Source: an uncultured Chloroflexota bacterium
GTDB lineage: Bacteria > Chloroflexota > Anaerolineae > Anaerolineales > Villigracilaceae
Assembly: GCA_903837815.1 (NCBI GenBank)
Contig: CAILWD010000369.1
Location: forward strand, 1 to 8,733
Length of the DNA stretch: 8,733 nucleotides
Direction: 5' to 3'
The position numbers and the translations under genes are program-made. Numbering within the stretch: the first letter of the stretch is position 1; each line of letters begins with the position of its first letter. The notes beneath the pieces were generated by a model. It searched no databases. It was not told where the DNA came from and was given only the letters and a program-made list of their open reading frames with translations. Positions 6,570 through 8,733 of this stretch are shown here, piece after piece.

Positions 6570-6580
6570 TCTGTTATACT
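6552..6580 (+). promoter_or_regulatory. Extended -10 promoter of the redox/ABC operon
   Basis: TGTTATACT (6572-6580) is a TGn-TATACT extended -10 element with five of six hexamer matches. The -35 position (TGTGCA, 6552-6557, 17-base spacer) is poor and lies inside the tandem repeats, as expected for an activator-dependent promoter. The predicted start near 6587 leaves a leader of about 30 bases containing AAGGA (6603-6607). Confidence 0.6.
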
Positions 6581-6616
6581 CCACTCAGTCAAACGTGAAA
6601 ACAAGGAATAACGGTG

Positions 6617-7216
6617 ATGGCACAGCAAACCCAACTCAAATTTAACGACCCCGCGCCCAATGTGGAGTTGCTCGGCGCGGAGGGTCAGCCCGTACAACTC
6701 TCCTCACTATGGCAGGAGAAGCCGCTGGCGCTTTCGTTCACGCGCCACTTCGGATGCCCCCAGTGCAAAGACATGGTGGACCAACTTGTCGAGGCGCATC
6801 AATCCATACTCGAAAGGGGACTGGGGATGGCAATCGTTTCCCATGCTTCGGCGGAAGCGACCCGTCAATTCTGCGAACAGCGCGCGCCCGGCATTGCCTG
6901 TCTCGCCGACCCAGACCGCGCCGCGTATCACGCCTACGGCTTATATCAAGGCTCATTCTGGCAGACTCTGCTCTCGCCGCGAATCTGGTCATCCAACCGC
7001 AGGCTCGCGCGGACGAAGGGCTACAAGCCCGAACTGCCGCTTCCCGGTCAGGACGCGTACCAGATGTCGGGTGTTTTCATCATCGGCACGGATGGAAGAA
7101 TCCGCCTGCCGTATTATTATGAAGACATCGCCGACCATCCGCCGGTGGATTTGATTCTGCACGGGATCATGGGCGCGAACTGGGATAAACCATACGACGC
7201 CAGGCCGCTCGCCTAA
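6617..7216 (+). CDS. Peroxiredoxin-like thioredoxin-fold protein (AhpC/TSA_2 type)
   Basis: A 199-residue protein without signal peptide, so probably cytosolic. The fold signature is clear: PAPNVELLGAEGQPVQLSSL (13-31), the active site FTRHFGCPQCKDMV (41-54) with Cys47 and Cys50, AIVSHASAEATRQFCEQ (72-88) and SGVFIIGTDGRIRLPYYYED (151-170). The CPxC site and the pattern GVF..G.DG.I...Y fit the peroxiredoxin-like AhpC/TSA_2 (PRXL2/SelL-related) group, which reduces peroxides or protein disulfides with thiols; the true substrate is unknown. A further Cys86 and Cys95 are present. ATG 6617 is chosen with AAGGA (6603-6607) nine bases upstream; a GTG at 6614 would add one Met and cannot be excluded. 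The gene opens an operon with an ABC permease 18 bases downstream, under a promoter with tandem repeats. Confidence 0.82.
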   Translation: MAQQTQLKFNDPAPNVELLGAEGQPVQLSSLWQEKPLALSFTRHFGCPQCKDMVDQLVEAHQSILERGLGMAIVSHASAEATRQFCEQRAPGIACLADPDRAAYHAYGLYQGSFWQTLLSPRIWSSNRRLARTKGYKPELPLPGQDAYQMSGVFIIGTDGRIRLPYYYEDIADHPPVDLILHGIMGANWDKPYDARPLA

Positions 7217-7234
7217 TCAATAAGGGAAATCACA

Positions 7235-8395
7235 ATGAGAAGTTTTTTTCTTGCAACTTATTTAGCCGTGAAGGAAGTCTTCCGCAATAAGGGACGCTTC
7301 TTCCTCGTGGCGCTGGTCATCGCGCTGATTACCATGCTGGTCTTGTTCATTGCCGCGCTGGGCGAAGGGCTTTCCAACGCCAACCGTCAGTATGTGGCAA
7401 ACCTCGACGCGCAGTTGATTGTCTTTTTGGAGAAGTCCGATTTCCTCATCAACCCCAGCCGTCTCGAAACCAACACGGTCAAGGCAATCCGCCGCGTGGA
7501 GGGGGTGGCGGACGCGGGACCGATTTATATTTCCAACACGGAGATCGTCTCTTTGCCCGAACCGCTCAAAATCTCGATGTTGGGCGCGGAAGCGGAACGC
7601 CCCGGAATGCCCCCGCTTTTGGAGGGACGTTACTTCCGCGGCGGTTCAGCCCGTGAGGCGGTGATGGACATAGGCGTTGTCCAGCGTGCCAATATAAAGA
7701 TAGGCGATGAAATCGAAATCCGCTCGACGCAGGGAACGGAGGATGAGTTCTACACTTTGAAGATCGTCGGGCTTGTGGACGAGCAGGCGTATTCCTTTCA
7801 GCCGACCATCTTTGTCCCCGCATCCACCTGGGAATTGATGCGCCCGCAGCCTGATTCGGATTTGAACGACGATACGCCCTACCCGAATGTAGTTGCCGTC
7901 AAATTGGAGAATCCGAACCAACTCGAAGCGATGAAGGTCAGTCTGGTCAGCCAGGTTTCCAACATCGAAGTGGCGGACATCCCAACCACTATCGAGAATA
8001 TCCCCGGTTACACAGCCCAGCAGGGGACGGTGCAGACTCAGGGTGTGTTCACCCTGCTGATCGGCATTTTGGTCATCGGCGGATTTTTCCAGATTCAAAT
8101 TTTGCAGAAGGTGCCGCAGATTGGCGTGTTGAAAGCCATCGGCTCTTCCAACAGCGTGGTGGGGCTGGCGGCGGTGATTCAGATTATCGTGGTGACGGCT
8201 CTTGGTGTGGGGATCGGCGGCGGATTGACGTACCTCTTCTCGCTGGGTTTTCCGCCCACCATCCCGCTGGAGTTCAACGGGACGCGCTCCCTGCTGGCGA
8301 TTATCTTGCTGTTGGTGATTGGTCCGCTTGGCGGCATGGTTTCCATCATCTACGCTGTGCGTATCGAGCCGTTGAAGGCGTTGAGGTTAGGTTAA
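7235..8395 (+). CDS. ABC transporter permease, FtsX/MacB/LolC type
   Basis: A 386-residue membrane protein with the type VII ABC layout: one helix at about 22-43, a large extracytoplasmic domain (about 45-268, MacB periplasmic-core-like, with ISMLGAEAERPGMPPLLEGRYF near 113-134), then three helices at about 270-290, 309-336 and 352-375. The segment between helices 2 and 3 (QKVPQIGVLKAIGSSNSVV, 291-309) is the FtsX-family cytoplasmic loop that contacts the ATPase, and the protein ends in EPLKALR, as many relatives do. Such permeases do not form a normal channel; they use ATP in the cytoplasm to drive lipoprotein, peptide or drug release on the outer face. The start has AAGGGA (7222-7227), seven bases away. 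The partner ATPase follows after one base. No outer-membrane or adaptor gene is seen, so the cargo is unknown. Confidence 0.88.
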   Translation: MRSFFLATYLAVKEVFRNKGRFFLVALVIALITMLVLFIAALGEGLSNANRQYVANLDAQLIVFLEKSDFLINPSRLETNTVKAIRRVEGVADAGPIYISNTEIVSLPEPLKISMLGAEAERPGMPPLLEGRYFRGGSAREAVMDIGVVQRANIKIGDEIEIRSTQGTEDEFYTLKIVGLVDEQAYSFQPTIFVPASTWELMRPQPDSDLNDDTPYPNVVAVKLENPNQLEAMKVSLVSQVSNIEVADIPTTIENIPGYTAQQGTVQTQGVFTLLIGILVIGGFFQIQILQKVPQIGVLKAIGSSNSVVGLAAVIQIIVVTALGVGIGGGLTYLFSLGFPPTIPLEFNGTRSLLAIILLLVIGPLGGMVSIIYAVRIEPLKALRLG

Positions 8396-8396
8396 T

Positions 8397-8733
8397 ATGA
8401 ATACAGTTGCTTTGGAAGTTCGCGATTTGGTCAAAACATTTTCACTCGATGGCACGACCATCAACGCGGTGGACGGGGTTTCGTTTCAGGTGAAATCTGG
8501 CGAGTTTGTGGCTTTGGTCGGTCCCAGCGGGTCGGGCAAGACCACCATGTTATCCATCCTTGCCGCCCTGCTCACCCCCACCAGCGGACAGGTGTTGATC
8601 GACGGTCAGGATCTGGCGCAAATGAACGAAAAACGGCGCGTCAAATTGCGCCGCGAGAAGATCGGCTTTACTTTTCAGTCTAATAATCTCATCCCATATT
8701 TGAGCGCGCGTGAAAACGTGGAGTTTATGTTGA
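8397..8733 (+). CDS. ABC transporter ATP-binding protein, LolD/MacB type (3' end outside window)
   Basis: The first 112 residues of the ATPase partner of the preceding permease. It begins MNTVALEVRDLVKTF and has Walker A GPSGSGKTT at residues 42-50, a switch-like ILAALLTPTSGQVLIDGQD stretch at 54-72 and the Q-loop FTFQSNNLIPYLSARENV at 91-108 with Gln94. The Q-loop wording and the two-residue-longer A-loop region fit the MacB/LolD/FtsE group. The ABC signature, Walker B and H-loop lie beyond the window. The ATG follows the permease stop by one base; GAGG (8383-8386), ten bases upstream and inside the permease gene, is the likely ribosome site, so translation is probably coupled. ATP hydrolysis in the cytosol powers the permease. 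Confidence 0.9.
   Translation, partial: MNTVALEVRDLVKTFSLDGTTINAVDGVSFQVKSGEFVALVGPSGSGKTTMLSILAALLTPTSGQVLIDGQDLAQMNEKRRVKLRREKIGFTFQSNNLIPYLSARENVEFML

Noticed and set aside
6552..6570. DnaA boxes or an origin in the tandem repeats
   Set aside because: TGTGCAAAA is one mismatch from the DnaA consensus on one copy, but the second copy has three mismatches, there is no AT-rich unwinding region, and no dnaA or dnaN neighbour.
6368..6598. 76-codon open frame over the end of the peptidase gene and the intergenic repeat
   Set aside because: It translates the palindromic repeat (PVLSKVEG) and the terminator, a known source of spurious small proteins. It has no ribosome site.

Overview
The window reads as ordinary chromosomal DNA of a moderately GC-rich bacterium, most likely a Chloroflexota member of the Anaerolineae type. 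The clues are a mevalonate-pathway kinase in a bacterium, Thr/Pro/Ala-Pro linkers next to exported domains, a large membrane-tethered GH3 protein with a Chloroflexi-like active-site signature, and a dispersed intergenic repeat of a kind I recall from these genomes. The class assignment is an inference from protein flavour; there is no rRNA or marker gene here. All eight genes lie on the + strand in three transcription units. No tRNA, rRNA, CRISPR array, insertion sequence or phage gene is visible.

Unit 1 (1-2586): the 3' part of a DHH/DHHA1 phosphoesterase gene that begins upstream of the window, a mevalonate kinase whose ATG directly abuts the preceding stop, and a soluble glycerophosphodiester phosphodiesterase. 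A clear rho-independent terminator follows. Mevalonate kinase feeds isoprenoid synthesis. The phosphodiesterase recycles phospholipid head groups. The DHH protein is a phosphoester hydrolase whose substrate cannot be read from this fragment.

Unit 2 (about 2595-6540): an interrupted palindrome and an extended -10 promoter lie immediately before a 910-residue exported GH3-type protein with a second alpha/beta domain, an Ig-like domain and three C-terminal membrane helices. Then comes a cytosolic SDH/ClpP-fold serine peptidase with its own perfect -10 box. The unit ends in a palindromic dispersed repeat and a second rho-independent terminator. The GH3 protein keeps the nucleophile Asp but lacks the Asp-His acid/base dyad and the sugar-binding Asp of NagZ, so its chemistry or substrate is uncertain.

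Unit 3 (6547 to the window end): two perfect tandem 11-bp repeats sit where an activator would bind, upstream of an extended -10 promoter. They precede a thioredoxin-fold peroxiredoxin-like protein with a CPxC site, a MacB/LolC-type ABC permease and the start of its LolD/MacB-type ATPase, which runs off the window end. The tight spacing suggests that a thiol-redox protein and an ABC exporter or lipoprotein-type transporter are co-expressed under one regulated promoter.

I did not find a convincing wholly new system. The best leads are the divergent GH3 membrane protein, the tandem-repeat promoter of the redox/ABC operon, and the SDH-type peptidase with an extra C-terminal region.
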